Counted from the stretch's first letter, positions 8,537 through 18,066 are shown. The stretch is DNA of 64,000 bases from Thiodiazotropha sp040506775 (GCA_040506775.1 JBEVWC010000022.1:56464-120463); one strand, 5' to 3'. Notes: generated by a model from the sequence alone, not told the origin. Numbers and translations are program-made.

Positions 8537-9514
8537 ATGAATACCTATCGTAACTACGATCCCATGGTTTGGCTGCAGCATACCTGGCGCAACCGCCTGC
8601 AATCCCTGTTTCTGCTGTCCCTCATGGCCGCCTACCTGGGTCTGCTGGGCTGGCTGCTATGGGGTCCCCAGGGACTCATCATCCTGCTGGGTGTCGGGGT
8701 ATTCGGAATGCTGTTCCATCCAACCTTATCGCCGAAACTGATCATGCGCATGTATGGCGCCCGGCCCATCCAGGAGGAACAGGCGCCGGTACTCTTTCAA
8801 CTGATCGGCGAACTGGCCCGACGCGCGGAGATTGAAACCCGGCCGAGCCTCTATTACATCCCCAGCCGGATGCTCAATGCCTTCACCGTAGGCACACCCC
8901 GCCAGTCCGCCATTGCCATCACCGATGGACTGCTGCGGCACCTGGAAACCCGTGAGGTCGTGGGTGTACTGGCCCACGAGATCAGTCATATCCGTAACAA
9001 CGATCTGTGGGTGATGGGGCTGGCCGACCTGTTCAGCCGGGCCACCAGCCTGCTCTCCACCCTGGGTCAGTTGTTGTTGCTGTTCAGCCTGCCCCTGTTG
9101 CTGTTCTCGCATGTCCGGCTCAACTGGCTGGCGATGCTGCTGCTCATCTTCGCCCCCACCCTCAGCACCCTGACCCAGATGGCCCTGTCCCGGACCCGGG
9201 AGACCGTTGCGGATCTGCACGCGGTACAGCTCACCGGCGATCCCCAGGGTCTGGCCCAGGCCCTGGAAAAAATTGAACGCATACAGGGCGGCTGGCTGGA
9301 GCGTGTGTTCATGCCCGGTCGACGTCTGCCGGAACCCTCTCTGTTGCGCAGCCACCCGCAGACAGAAGCGCGAATCGAACAGCTCATGAAACTCAATCCC
9401 CGCCAACCGGAATGGATCGGCGCCCATGGGCAACACCAGGCCGAACTCGATCCACACCTGAAAAAGCCGGTGCAGCGTCATCCACGTTGGCACATCAATG
9501 GGCTCTGGTATTGA
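8537..9514 (+). CDS. M48-family zinc metalloprotease (HtpX-like)
   Basis: 325-residue membrane zinc endopeptidase. Two N-terminal hydrophobic segments lie around residues 25-70. The HEISH zinc motif is near residue 146 and is preceded by TDGLLRHLETREVVGVLA, typical of M48. Two further hydrophobic segments and the third zinc ligand within RTRETVADLHAVQL follow. HtpX-like enzymes degrade damaged membrane proteins. A GTG at 8483 would add 18 basic residues; the ATG at 8537 has only a weak AGCAGG site, so the start is uncertain. It is transcribed alone, 150 bp after the chemoreceptor. Confidence 0.88.
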   Translation: MNTYRNYDPMVWLQHTWRNRLQSLFLLSLMAAYLGLLGWLLWGPQGLIILLGVGVFGMLFHPTLSPKLIMRMYGARPIQEEQAPVLFQLIGELARRAEIETRPSLYYIPSRMLNAFTVGTPRQSAIAITDGLLRHLETREVVGVLAHEISHIRNNDLWVMGLADLFSRATSLLSTLGQLLLLFSLPLLLFSHVRLNWLAMLLLIFAPTLSTLTQMALSRTRETVADLHAVQLTGDPQGLAQALEKIERIQGGWLERVFMPGRRLPEPSLLRSHPQTEARIEQLMKLNPRQPEWIGAHGQHQAELDPHLKKPVQRHPRWHINGLWY

Positions 9515-9861
9515 TAGCCGGATCGATCCGACCTCTGCGTGTAACAGGGCACAGCACTCAAAATTCGGGAATTGTCGTATGACATTAAGTCTCACACAGA
9601 GCCGGGAGAAGCTTCTATAATCGGAAAGGAATGTCACGATGATACGCCCGCGGCATGCATCCACTACCCGGTATCATGCGTTTGTGCCCCGGACATTCGA
9701 CCGAATGTAACATCGTATAACAACACGTAACCGCTGATTCACTTTCCATGCTGGCTTAGGGAGTCGCCACGGGCAGTCTCTCGGCATTCCATTGCTTGTC
9801 ACGACGACTCAAGCATACCTTATGGATCGTCGTGCAGTAATAAACATATCAGGAGTACATT
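9515..9861. other. Intergenic stretch, promoter region of the response regulator
   Basis: 347 bp with no convincing gene. A TATAAT at 9616-9621 lacks a good -35 box at the right distance. An AGGAG at 9851-9855 is the ribosome site that fixes the GTG start at 9862. Nothing else recognisable. Confidence 0.6.
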
Positions 9862-11496
9862 GTGCCTTTTGCCCCGGGTATTCTCGAAAACAGGGCCTAT
9901 CTGGTCGTTGACGATTTCGGCGATATGCGCAGCATGATCAAAAACATGCTCATAGCCTGTGGTGTAAGGGATATTACCCTGGCGAATAATGGCGCGGATG
10001 CGATTGCTCAACTGAACGATAAACGCTTCGATGTGATCCTCTGCGACTACAACCTGGGACCCGGCAAGGATGGTCAGCAGGTCCTGGAAGAGGCCAAGCA
10101 CCGCCAATTGATCGGCCTCGGTTGTGTATTCCTGATCGTCACGGCGGAGAACGCGCGTGACATGGTGATGGGCGCTGTGGAGTACGAACCCGACTCCTAT
10201 CTGACCAAACCGTTCAACAAGGATCTGCTCAAGAGCCGCCTGGAAAAACTGATTGCCAAGAAACAGAATCTGCTGCCCGTGGAGCAGGCCCTGGCAAAGC
10301 AGGACAAGCAGCGGGCGATCAAACTGCTGGATGAAAAAATCGCCCTGAAACCACCCAACAGTAATGAGCTGCGAAAGATAAAGGCGGAAATCCTCCTCGA
10401 CGCCGGACAGATCGCGGCGGCTCGCCAGGTCTATGAAGAGGTGCTGAGTCTCAGGGATCTGCCCTGGGCAAGGCTGGGTCTGGGTAAGACCCTGTTTCTC
10501 TCCAAGGCCTACGTCGAAGCGCAATCCCAGTTCAAGACCATTACCGAACATAATCCGAACTACACCGCAGCCTACGATTGGCTGGCCAAGTGCTACAAGA
10601 GCCTCAATCAGCTGAGCGAAGCGCAGAAGACTCTCGAGGTGGCGGCGAAGATTTCACCCAAGGCGGTACTGCGACAACAGATGCTCGGAGAGATCGCATT
10701 ACTCAACAAGGACGATCAAGTCGCGGAATCCGCGTTCACCAAGGCGGTTAAGCACGGCCGTCACTCCGTCTACAAGCACCCTTCGGATTACGCCAATCTG
10801 GCCAAAGTCAGCGCACGCACCCAGCAGGGCGATACCGGTCTCAAGATTCTCCGGGACATGAAACGGGAGTTCCTCAAGGATCCCAAGGCGGATCTCTATC
10901 GCGCCACCGCGGAGAGTGTGATTCATGAAACCATGGGCAACAGCGATGCCGCACAGGCCTCTCTGGATCAGGCGGCACAGATCTTCGATACCCTGGAAGA
11001 CAACACGGACAGTGACTGCTCACTGGAAATGGCCAAGACCTTTCAGCATTTCAACAAAACCGAACAGAGTGTGGAGTTGCTCAAAAGCACTATTCTCAAT
11101 CATCACTCCGACGACGAGTTGATGGATGAGATTCGCCTGACCCTGACATCCGCCGGGATCAACGAAGAGACGCTTGGTTCCATCGATGCCTTGCGTGAAG
11201 AGGTTGCCTCACTGAACCGCAAAGGCGTGGAACTCGCCCGCAAAGGTCAATACGAAGACGCCATCAAACTGCTTAAAGAGACCTCGGCCCGCATGCCCGC
11301 CAACAAGGTGGTGAATCTGAATACCGCCCTGGTCATGCTGATGGACATGGAACGCAGCGAATTCAATCCGGAGCGCATCGACGAAATCCGCGTCTATCTG
11401 GATCGAGTCAACAAAACCGAACCCGACAATCCGGTACTGCTGAAGTTGCAGAACCGCTTGAATACCGTGCTCAGCACCAACGCCCAGGAAGGTTGA
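9862..11496 (+). CDS. Response regulator with C-terminal TPR repeats
   Basis: 544-residue protein. Residues 8-130 are a CheY-like receiver: acidic D17/D18, phospho-acceptor D62 in VILCDYNLG, the VTA switch residue, and K in YLTKPFN. The remainder is a superhelical run of TPR-like helix pairs (ARQVYEEVLSL, AYVEAQSQFKTITEH and similar), a protein-binding scaffold instead of a DNA-binding output. The start is GTG with a strong AGGAG 6 nt upstream. The next gene, a short histidine kinase, begins 1 bp after the stop, so the two probably form a pair. Output partner unknown. Confidence 0.9.
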   Translation: MPFAPGILENRAYLVVDDFGDMRSMIKNMLIACGVRDITLANNGADAIAQLNDKRFDVILCDYNLGPGKDGQQVLEEAKHRQLIGLGCVFLIVTAENARDMVMGAVEYEPDSYLTKPFNKDLLKSRLEKLIAKKQNLLPVEQALAKQDKQRAIKLLDEKIALKPPNSNELRKIKAEILLDAGQIAAARQVYEEVLSLRDLPWARLGLGKTLFLSKAYVEAQSQFKTITEHNPNYTAAYDWLAKCYKSLNQLSEAQKTLEVAAKISPKAVLRQQMLGEIALLNKDDQVAESAFTKAVKHGRHSVYKHPSDYANLAKVSARTQQGDTGLKILRDMKREFLKDPKADLYRATAESVIHETMGNSDAAQASLDQAAQIFDTLEDNTDSDCSLEMAKTFQHFNKTEQSVELLKSTILNHHSDDELMDEIRLTLTSAGINEETLGSIDALREEVASLNRKGVELARKGQYEDAIKLLKETSARMPANKVVNLNTALVMLMDMERSEFNPERIDEIRVYLDRVNKTEPDNPVLLKLQNRLNTVLSTNAQEG

Positions 11497-11497
11497 T

Positions 11498-12160
11498 ATG
11501 AATTTCTCCGACATACTCGCCTCCATCATCCATGACATGAAGAACTCCCTGGGGATGGTGATCAACACCCTGGATGAAATGGCCGGGGAAAACGGCTATC
11601 AAGACAACCCCAAATTCGCATCACTGCAACATGAATCGAAACGTCTCAGCAACAATCTCATTGCCTTGCTGTCGCTCTACAAGATCGACAACGGCCAATT
11701 AACGCCAAACATTGAAGAGCTGCAGGTGGCGGATTTTCTCGATGAGATCGTGATCGACAATCAGAGTGTCGCGCAGTCCAAATCGATTACCCTGAGCTGT
11801 GATTGTGATGTGGATTTGAGCGGTTATTTTGATGAATGGCTGATCCGGGGCGTGATCAACAACCTCATCGGCAACGCATTGCGATACACCCGCACTCAGA
11901 TCAGCCTGAGTGCTGAGATGATCGATGACTATCTGGTGATTCGAATTGAAGACGATGGCTCGGGTTTTCCCCCTGCCATGATCGAGGCCCAGGCCGCCTT
12001 CAATCGCAACAAGACCCTGGCCGAAGGACACACCCAGCTGGGTATCTACTTTGCGTCCATGGTGGCCCACGCCCACAAAAACGGTGATCGAAGCGGTTCC
12101 GTGCATCTTGAGAACAACCACAAGCTAGAAGGCGGCTGCTCCTCAATCTGGCTGCCCTGA
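11498..12160 (+). CDS. Sensor-less histidine kinase
   Basis: 220-residue soluble kinase made only of a dimerisation/phospho-acceptor helix (H12 in IIHDMKNSL) and a HATPase_c domain (N box NNLIGNALRYT, G box EDDGSGFPP, and a late G-rich segment). It has no sensor domain or membrane helix, so its input must come from elsewhere, perhaps through a partner bound by the TPR domain of the gene before it. The ATG follows the response regulator stop by 1 bp, implying translational coupling. Its stop is convergent with parB across a repeat element. Confidence 0.88.
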   Translation: MNFSDILASIIHDMKNSLGMVINTLDEMAGENGYQDNPKFASLQHESKRLSNNLIALLSLYKIDNGQLTPNIEELQVADFLDEIVIDNQSVAQSKSITLSCDCDVDLSGYFDEWLIRGVINNLIGNALRYTRTQISLSAEMIDDYLVIRIEDDGSGFPPAMIEAQAAFNRNKTLAEGHTQLGIYFASMVAHAHKNGDRSGSVHLENNHKLEGGCSSIWLP

Positions 12161-12170
12161 AACGAACCCC

Positions 12171-12302
12171 CCGTAGCCTGGGTGAAGCGCAGCGGAACCC
12201 GGGAAAGCATGCCGAGTCGTAGCACCGTAACCCGACTTTTATGCATACCCGATTTTCGTGCCATACCTTCCCGGGTTACGCGCTGCTTCACCCGGCTACG
12301 GG
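12171..12302. repeat. Inverted REP-like element between convergent genes
   Basis: Two arms about 34 bp long in inverted orientation: left 12171-12205 (CCGTAGCCTGGGTGAAGCGC...CCCGGGAA) and right 12269-12302 (CCCGGGTTACGCGCTGCTTC...CTACGG). They match with a few mismatches around a ~63-bp centre that holds a degenerate inner copy. The CGTAGCCGGGTGAAGCGCAGCG type is a familiar dispersed repeat in gammaproteobacteria. It sits between a plus-strand kinase and minus-strand parB and could act as a bidirectional terminator. A partial second copy runs off the window end. Confidence 0.8.
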
Positions 12303-12335
12303 TCAACGGGATGTTTCGGTGGGAAACTGAATTCT

Positions 12336-13238
12336 TTACTTGATGTGATCGAGAATGCCTTCGAGTTCATCCAGACTGTTATAGCCGATCACCAGTTTGC
12401 CTTTGCCTTTCGCGCTCTGCTGAAGATCCACCTTGGCACCCAGCTTTTCTGAAAGGTCGGTGACCAGACGCCGGATGTCCGGATCCATGGGTTGCTCGGC
12501 GCGCTTGGGCTGGGGATTTTCTGCCTCGTTCTGCAGACGCCGCACCAGACGTTCGGTTTCACGCACCGAAAGACCCTGGGCCACCACCTGCTTCGCGGCC
12601 TTGCTCTGGGCCTCGCCCTTGAGTCCGAGCAGGGTACGCGCATGGCCCATCTCGAGGCGGCCGCTTTCCACCAGAGTCTTCACATCCTCATTGAGTTCCA
12701 GCAGACGCAGCAGATTGGTCACCGTGGTACGGGACTTGCCTACCGCCTTGGCCACCTCCTGATGGGTCAGTCCGAACTCGATCAGCAGTCGGCTGAGGGC
12801 ATGGGCCTCTTCCAGGGGATTGAGATCTTCGCGCTGGATGTTCTCGATCAGACCCATGGCCATGGCGGCCTCTTCCGTGACCTCCTTGATCACCACCGGA
12901 ATCTCATCGAGGCCGGCCTGCTGGGCGGCGCGCCAACGGCGTTCACCGGCGATCAGTTCATAGCGACCCTTCTCCACCGGTCGGACCACCACCGGCTGGA
13001 TGATGCCCTGGGCCGCGATCGAATCGGCGAGTTCCCGCAGGCTCTCCGGATCGAATTCGCGCCGCGGCTGATAGCGACCTCTTTGAATCAGGTCTACTGC
13101 CAGACGCCTGAGATTGTCACTCTGGGCAGGCTGGGATGACGCCGGGGTTTTCGCCCCATCACCCGTTTCAGCATTTGCATTCATGCCACCCAGCAGGGCG
13201 TCGAGCCCGCGACCCAGTCCTCTTTTCTTAACCGCCAT
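12336..13238 (-). CDS. parB: Chromosome-partitioning protein ParB
   Basis: 300-residue CTPase/DNA-binding protein that loads at parS and spreads to form the segregation complex. A basic N-terminus (KKRGLGRGLDALLGG, the ParA-interacting segment) precedes the ParB/Srx fold with the C motif region ELIAGERRWRAAQQAGL. The HTH is THQEVAKAVGKSRTTVTNLL, and there is a C-terminal dimerisation helix. The length is normal. It lies 12 bp after parA in the same operon, and parS palindromes sit in recF about 15 kb away. Confidence 0.97.
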   Translation of the reverse strand: MAVKKRGLGRGLDALLGGMNANAETGDGAKTPASSQPAQSDNLRRLAVDLIQRGRYQPRREFDPESLRELADSIAAQGIIQPVVVRPVEKGRYELIAGERRWRAAQQAGLDEIPVVIKEVTEEAAMAMGLIENIQREDLNPLEEAHALSRLLIEFGLTHQEVAKAVGKSRTTVTNLLRLLELNEDVKTLVESGRLEMGHARTLLGLKGEAQSKAAKQVVAQGLSVRETERLVRRLQNEAENPQPKRAEQPMDPDIRRLVTDLSEKLGAKVDLQQSAKGKGKLVIGYNSLDELEGILDHIK

Positions 13239-13250
13239 AGTCGTTATCCG

Positions 13251-14042
13251 TTAAACCTGTTTGTCTTGTTCCTCGCGTAACCGATGCCGGCGCAGGAGTT
13301 CACTGGCCAGGGCCAGGTAGGAAGTTGCTCCACGAGAGGTTTTATCATAAAGCAATACCGGTTTACCGTGGCTCGGCGCCTCGGCAACCCGCACATTTCG
13401 GGGGATGATGGTGTTGAACACCGCATCCTTGAAATGCGCCAGTAACTGGCCGGAGACATCGATGGCCAGGTTATTGCGCGGATCATGCATGGTGCGCAGA
13501 AAACCCTCGATGCGCAGATCCTGATTGAGGTGGGAGCGGATCTGCTCAATGGTGTTCATCAGAGCCGTCAAACCTTCCAGGGCATAATATTCGGTCTGTA
13601 TCGGAATCAACACCCCGTGGGCCGCCACCAGCGCATTCAGGGTCAGCATGTTCAAGGAGGGGGGGCAGTCGATGAGAATGAAATCGTATTCCGCCCGGGC
13701 CGGAGCCAGGGCCAGATCGAGGCGCTTCTCACGCATCGAACTGTTCATCAGTCCCACCTCCGCAGCGGTAAGGTCGGAGTTGGAGGGGAGTACGTCGAAT
13801 CCCCCTTCCGGAGAACGCTGCAAGGCATCGCGCAGACTGGCATCGCCCAGCAGCACTTCACAACAGGTGTTTTCAAGATTGTACTTGTCGATGCCGCAGC
13901 CCATGCTGGCATTGCCCTGGGGATCCAGATCCACCAGCAGCACCCGCTTCTTCATGGCGGCCAGGGATGCCGCCAGATTGACTGTGGTCGTGGTCTTGCC
14001 GACTCCGCCTTTCTGGTTGGCGATGCAGATGATGTAACCCAT
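13251..14042 (-). CDS. parA: Chromosome-partitioning ATPase ParA (Soj)
   Basis: 263-residue deviant-Walker ATPase. The KGGVGKTTTT motif begins near residue 10; the Walker A' and DLDPQGNASMG motifs follow, with the switch II-like FILIDCPPSLN. It positions ParB-parS complexes on the nucleoid during origin segregation. The chromosomal gene order mnmG-rsmG-parA-parB is conserved in many gammaproteobacteria. 76 bp separate it from rsmG, enough for its own promoter, though none is clear. Confidence 0.97.
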   Translation of the reverse strand: MGYIICIANQKGGVGKTTTTVNLAASLAAMKKRVLLVDLDPQGNASMGCGIDKYNLENTCCEVLLGDASLRDALQRSPEGGFDVLPSNSDLTAAEVGLMNSSMREKRLDLALAPARAEYDFILIDCPPSLNMLTLNALVAAHGVLIPIQTEYYALEGLTALMNTIEQIRSHLNQDLRIEGFLRTMHDPRNNLAIDVSGQLLAHFKDAVFNTIIPRNVRVAEAPSHGKPVLLYDKTSRGATSYLALASELLRRHRLREEQDKQV

Positions 14043-14118
14043 GGTGTCGCGTTGCTTCAGTCTTGACAGGAATCGCCTATCATAACGGCACTCGCCTGAC
14101 AGGTGTTAACCTTTCTCC

Positions 14119-14808
14119 CTAAACCGTGTCTTCCGCCCCGCGGGTGGTTTCGGCTTGCGGGCAGTTTTTCCGCCGAATCCGCACCAGACAGCGTTCCGCA
14201 TCACAGAACGGCACCTGCAGCGGGCGTATCTCGGCATCATAGTCCGGGGGCAGGGCCGTGATCTCCGAATCGGGTACCCGTCCCTTCATGGCCAACAGTT
14301 CACAGCCCGGATGCATCAGAGCCGAGGCAAGCTGCAGCATGTTCGGCAGATCGGTGAAGGCCCGGGAGATCAGGGTGGGGAAGGGCTCCTCGGCATTCAG
14401 GGCTTCCAGCCGGGCATGCACCGCTGTGACATTGTCGAGTCCCAGTTCCAGGATCACCTGGCGCAGAAAGCGCACCTTTTTGCTGTTGCTGTCGAGCAGT
14501 ACGAAGCGGGTCCGGGGACAAAGGATCGCCAGTGGGATACCGGGCAGACCGGCGCCCGTGCCCATATCGAGACAGGATCGGGTGTTGAAATAGGGCAGCA
14601 CGGCAAGACTGTCCAGCAGGTGACGCGAGACCATCTCCAGGGGGTCTCGCACCGCGGTCAGGTTATAGGCCTTGTTCCATTTGTGCAGCAGCGCAAGATA
14701 GTGAATCAACTGATCCATTTGTGAGCCGCTAAGGGAAATCGCGAGCTGTTCGACCCCGGCCTGCAGGCGCTCCCGGCAGGCCTTCTCATCGAAACGGATC
14801 TGGCGCAT
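14119..14808 (-). CDS. rsmG: 16S rRNA (guanine527-N7)-methyltransferase RsmG
   Basis: 229-residue SAM-dependent methyltransferase acting on G527 of 16S rRNA. The SAM-binding loop is CLDMGTGAGLPGIPLAI, preceded by the N-terminal LLHKWNKAYNLTAVR and followed by VLLDSNSKKVRFL. C-terminal residues ISRAFTDLPNML match the family. The start ATG shares its A with the mnmG stop (TGATG, 1-bp overlap), so the two are translationally coupled. The ~20 residues after the catalytic fold are a polar extension. Confidence 0.96.
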   Translation of the reverse strand: MRQIRFDEKACRERLQAGVEQLAISLSGSQMDQLIHYLALLHKWNKAYNLTAVRDPLEMVSRHLLDSLAVLPYFNTRSCLDMGTGAGLPGIPLAILCPRTRFVLLDSNSKKVRFLRQVILELGLDNVTAVHARLEALNAEEPFPTLISRAFTDLPNMLQLASALMHPGCELLAMKGRVPDSEITALPPDYDAEIRPLQVPFCDAERCLVRIRRKNCPQAETTRGAEDTV

Positions 14809-16682
14809 CAGGCAGACCGCTTTTTCAAATGAATCATCAGCAGGGAGATCGCGGCCGGAGTGACGCCGGGAATCCGCCCGGCCTGACCCAGGGTCTGAGG
14901 GCGGTGGCGCTGAAACTTCTCCCGCACCTCGGAAGAGAGACCCCGCACAGACCCATAGTCCAGGTTGTCAGGCAGCGAGACCGCTTCGTTGGCCCGCTGC
15001 CGGTCGATTTCATCTTTCTGCCGGTCGATATAGCCGGCGTACTTGGCCTGCACCTCCAGCTGCTCGATCACCTGGGGATCCACGACCCCCGGGCCGAGGC
15101 GGGGCAGGGACATCAGCTCCCGATAACTGACATTGGGCCGGGCGAGCAGATTCAGTGCATTCGCCTCCTTCGAAAGCGGACCCCCAAGCAGGGTTTCGGC
15201 CGGCTCATCCTGCAGGTCGGAGGGGCGCAGCCAGATTCCGTTGAGGCGTTGCTGTTCCTGCTCGATGGCTTCCCGCTTGCGACAGAACTGTGCCCAGCGG
15301 TGATCGTCCACCAGACCCAGGCGGCGACCGGTTTCAGTGAGTCTCAGGTCCGCATTGTCTTCCCGCAGCAGCAGCCGGTACTCCGCGCGGCTGGTGAACA
15401 TGCGGTAGGGCTCCTGGGTCCCCTGGGTGATCAGGTCGTCCACCAGCACCCCCAGGTAGGCCTCGTCCCGGCGCGGACTCCAGGGTTCCTCTTCACGAGC
15501 ATGACGCACTGCGTTCAGGCCAGCCAGCAATCCCTGCGCGGCCGCTTCCTCATAGCCGGTGGTGCCGTTGATCTGGCCGGCGAAGAATAACCCGGCGATG
15601 TGCTTCGTCTCCAGCGAGGACTTGAGATCCCGGGGATCGAAAAAGTCGTACTCGATGGCGTAACCCGGGCGCAGGATCTGCGCCTCGGAGAAACCTTTCA
15701 TGGAACGTACCAGCTGGTACTGGATGTCGAAGGGCAGGCTTGTTGAGATGCCGTTGGGATAGACCTCGTGGGTGTCCAGACCCTCGGGCTCGATGAAGAT
15801 CTGGTGGGACGACTTGTCCGCAAAACGCACGATCTTGTCCTCGATGGAGGGGCAGTAACGGGGCCCGACCCCTTCGATCACCCCGGTGTACATGGGCGAT
15901 CGGGAGAGGCCGCCACGGATGATCTCATGGGTCTGTTCGTTGGTATGGGTGATGTGGCAGCAGATCTGGCGGGGATGCTCTTCCACCGAACCGAGAAAGG
16001 AGAACACCGGTGTCGGGGTGTCCCCGGGCTGGGCCTCCAGCTGGCTGTAGTCGATACTGCGCCCGTCGATCCGCGGCGGGGTGCCTGTCTTGAGCCGTTC
16101 CACGCGGAAGGGCAGATCCCGCAGCCGCTTCGATAACGCATTGGAAGGGGGATCGCCGGCCCGTCCCCCCTCATAATTGGCCAGACCGATATGGATCCGA
16201 CCACCGAGAAAGGTGCCCACGGTGAGCACCACCGCGGCGGCGTGGAACTTGAGACCCATCTGGGTCACCACTCCGACCACCTGGTCCTGTTCCACGATCA
16301 GGTCATCCACCGCCTGCTGAAACAGCTGCAGGTTAGGCTCGTTTTCAAGAGCGAAACGCACTGCGGCCTTGTAGCGGATACGGTCCGCCTGAGCACGGGT
16401 GGCGCGCACCGCCGCCCCTTTACGGGAATTGAGTATGCGGAACTGGATACCGCCCCGGTCGGCGGCGTGGGCCATGACGCCACCCAGGGCATCGACCTCT
16501 TTCACCAGGTGACCCTTGCCGATACCGCCGATGGCCGGGTTGCAGCTCATCTGTCCCAGGGTTTCGATGTTGTGACTCAGCAGCAGGGTGCGTGCACCCA
16601 TGCGCGCTGCCGCCAGGGCCGCCTCGGTACCGGCATGGCCACCGCCTACCACGATCACATCGAATTTATCGGTATAGAACAT
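14808..16682 (-). CDS. mnmG: tRNA uridine-5-carboxymethylaminomethyl modification protein MnmG
   Basis: 624-residue FAD protein that, with MnmE, installs cmnm5 at U34 of tRNAs reading split codon boxes. The N-terminal Rossmann signature VVGGGHAGTEAALAAARMGA binds FAD; the conserved CNPAIGGIGKGHL and GRIHIGLANYEGGRAGDPPS segments are present. The C-terminal helical domain (RLGPGVVDPQVIEQLEVQAKYAGYI) binds MnmE. Full length. Unlike the usual origin layout, mnmE is not adjacent: a 4-kb plus-strand cluster lies between. Confidence 0.97.
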   Translation of the reverse strand: MFYTDKFDVIVVGGGHAGTEAALAAARMGARTLLLSHNIETLGQMSCNPAIGGIGKGHLVKEVDALGGVMAHAADRGGIQFRILNSRKGAAVRATRAQADRIRYKAAVRFALENEPNLQLFQQAVDDLIVEQDQVVGVVTQMGLKFHAAAVVLTVGTFLGGRIHIGLANYEGGRAGDPPSNALSKRLRDLPFRVERLKTGTPPRIDGRSIDYSQLEAQPGDTPTPVFSFLGSVEEHPRQICCHITHTNEQTHEIIRGGLSRSPMYTGVIEGVGPRYCPSIEDKIVRFADKSSHQIFIEPEGLDTHEVYPNGISTSLPFDIQYQLVRSMKGFSEAQILRPGYAIEYDFFDPRDLKSSLETKHIAGLFFAGQINGTTGYEEAAAQGLLAGLNAVRHAREEEPWSPRRDEAYLGVLVDDLITQGTQEPYRMFTSRAEYRLLLREDNADLRLTETGRRLGLVDDHRWAQFCRKREAIEQEQQRLNGIWLRPSDLQDEPAETLLGGPLSKEANALNLLARPNVSYRELMSLPRLGPGVVDPQVIEQLEVQAKYAGYIDRQKDEIDRQRANEAVSLPDNLDYGSVRGLSSEVREKFQRHRPQTLGQAGRIPGVTPAAISLLMIHLKKRSA

Positions 16683-17146
16683 TGTCGGGAATCAATCCTG
16701 TGTGAAGACTGACCCGTGTGGCTGCCTGACTGAACTGGCCGTCGACAACCTGAATAAGTACCGGTCTATCCAGGGGAGAAAACCCTGGTTACGCAGGTCT
16801 GAGCACTCACGGATCGTATGACCGGTTATTTTAAACGGCGATGCCGGGAGTAACACAACAATTCTCTCAATTTCTGTGGCGTCATGAGCCAATCAGGATG
16901 CTCCGCAGAGAATTGTCGTTCCGAACCTGCCTTTCTCGGCTTGAGGGGTTCATCGACACCCGATTTAATAGAGAGAGGCGACAGGTCCTGCATCAGGTGG
17001 TCGCGCAGATCCATGTGACCAGGCCAATGGTGGACTCCCATCGGCACCGTTACACCGACAAGCGGTTCCTTCCTGCAGGGAAGTCTTCGCTAAGATTTCA
17101 TAAGCTATCCCGATTCGGCAAACCCAACACAGAGTGACATGAACCC
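16683..17146. other. Divergent intergenic region mnmG / moxR-like cluster
   Basis: 464 bp between divergent genes. Short open frames on both strands (up to 98 codons) lack ribosome sites and recognisable sequence. It must hold promoters for both directions; I could not pick boxes confidently. Confidence 0.5.
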
Positions 17147-18064
17147 ATGAATTCCGATCTGGCCAAGGTAATTGAAGCAGCAGGCCGCATCCTGGTAGGC
17201 AAACAGGAGGTGATCCGGCTCTCCCTGACCTGTCTTCTGGCCCGCGGCCACCTGCTCATCGAAGATGTTCCCGGTGTGGGCAAGACCACCCTGGCGCATA
17301 CTCTGGCCCATCTCCTGGGCCTGCACTACCAGCGCATTCAGTTCACCAGTGATCTGTTGCCCTCGGACATCATCGGGGTCTCCATCTTCGACAGCCAGGA
17401 ACAGCGTTTCCGTTTTCACCAGGGCCCGATTTTCGCCCAACTGGTGCTGGCCGATGAGATCAACCGGGCGACGCCCAAGGCCCAGAGTGCCCTGCTCGAG
17501 GCCATGGAGGAACGTCAGGTCACCCTGGATGGGGAAACCCACGGTCTGCCCCAGCCGTTCTTTGTCATCGCCACCCAGAATCCCAGTCATCAGGTGGGTA
17601 CCTTCGCCTTGCCGGAATCCCAGCTCGATCGCTTTCTGATGCGCCTGCACATCGGTTATCCGGACCGGGCCGCGGAGCGGGAACTGCTCGCCGGTGGCGA
17701 TCGCCGCGCGCAACTCCCGGAACAGCCCGTGGTACTGACCCCGGCGCAACTGGCCGACTTCCAGCAACAGGTCAGCCGGGTACACGTGGCCGACGCGTTG
17801 ATCGCCTACTGCCAGGAGATACTCGCACACACCCGACAGATACCGGACTACCGCCTGGGTCTCTCCCCCCGGGCCGGTCTGGCAATTCTTCAGGCTGCCC
17901 GTGCCTGGGCCTTTATCGGCGGTCGCGACCTGGTTCTGCCCGAGGATCTGCAGGCGATCCTCCCCGCCACCGTGGGACATCGGTTACTCAGCAGCGGTGA
18001 ATCCCTCGGCATCGCCAGTGACGGTCTGGTCAAGGATCTGATCGAGGCCGTGCCCATCCCTTGA
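17147..18064 (+). CDS. MoxR-family AAA+ ATPase
   Basis: 305-residue AAA+ ATPase. Walker A is in EDVPGVGKTTLAH (about residues 38-50); Walker B is LADEINRATPKAQ; sensor 1 is FVIATQNPSHQVGTFALPE; the C-terminal lid domain is present. MoxR proteins act as chaperones activating a partner complex. It is followed directly by a DUF58 protein and a transglutaminase-like membrane protein, the standard MoxR-DUF58-TgpA arrangement linked to cell-envelope stress. The stop lies 2 bp before the DUF58 ATG. Confidence 0.95.
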   Translation: MNSDLAKVIEAAGRILVGKQEVIRLSLTCLLARGHLLIEDVPGVGKTTLAHTLAHLLGLHYQRIQFTSDLLPSDIIGVSIFDSQEQRFRFHQGPIFAQLVLADEINRATPKAQSALLEAMEERQVTLDGETHGLPQPFFVIATQNPSHQVGTFALPESQLDRFLMRLHIGYPDRAAERELLAGGDRRAQLPEQPVVLTPAQLADFQQQVSRVHVADALIAYCQEILAHTRQIPDYRLGLSPRAGLAILQAARAWAFIGGRDLVLPEDLQAILPATVGHRLLSSGESLGIASDGLVKDLIEAVPIP

Positions 18065-18066
18065 TC

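Noticed and set aside
9616..9621. Sigma-70 promoter (TATAAT) before the TPR response regulator
   Set aside because: No acceptable -35 hexamer at 16-18 bp; it is also about 240 bp from the gene.
8726..9664. Minus-strand 312-codon frame across the M48 protease
   Set aside because: Gln/Gly-rich translation typical of an antisense shadow of a GC-rich gene; the plus strand has the HEISH motif.
16826..17137. Short frames in the mnmG-moxR gap
   Set aside because: No ribosome sites, low-complexity basic translations, and overlapping frames on both strands.
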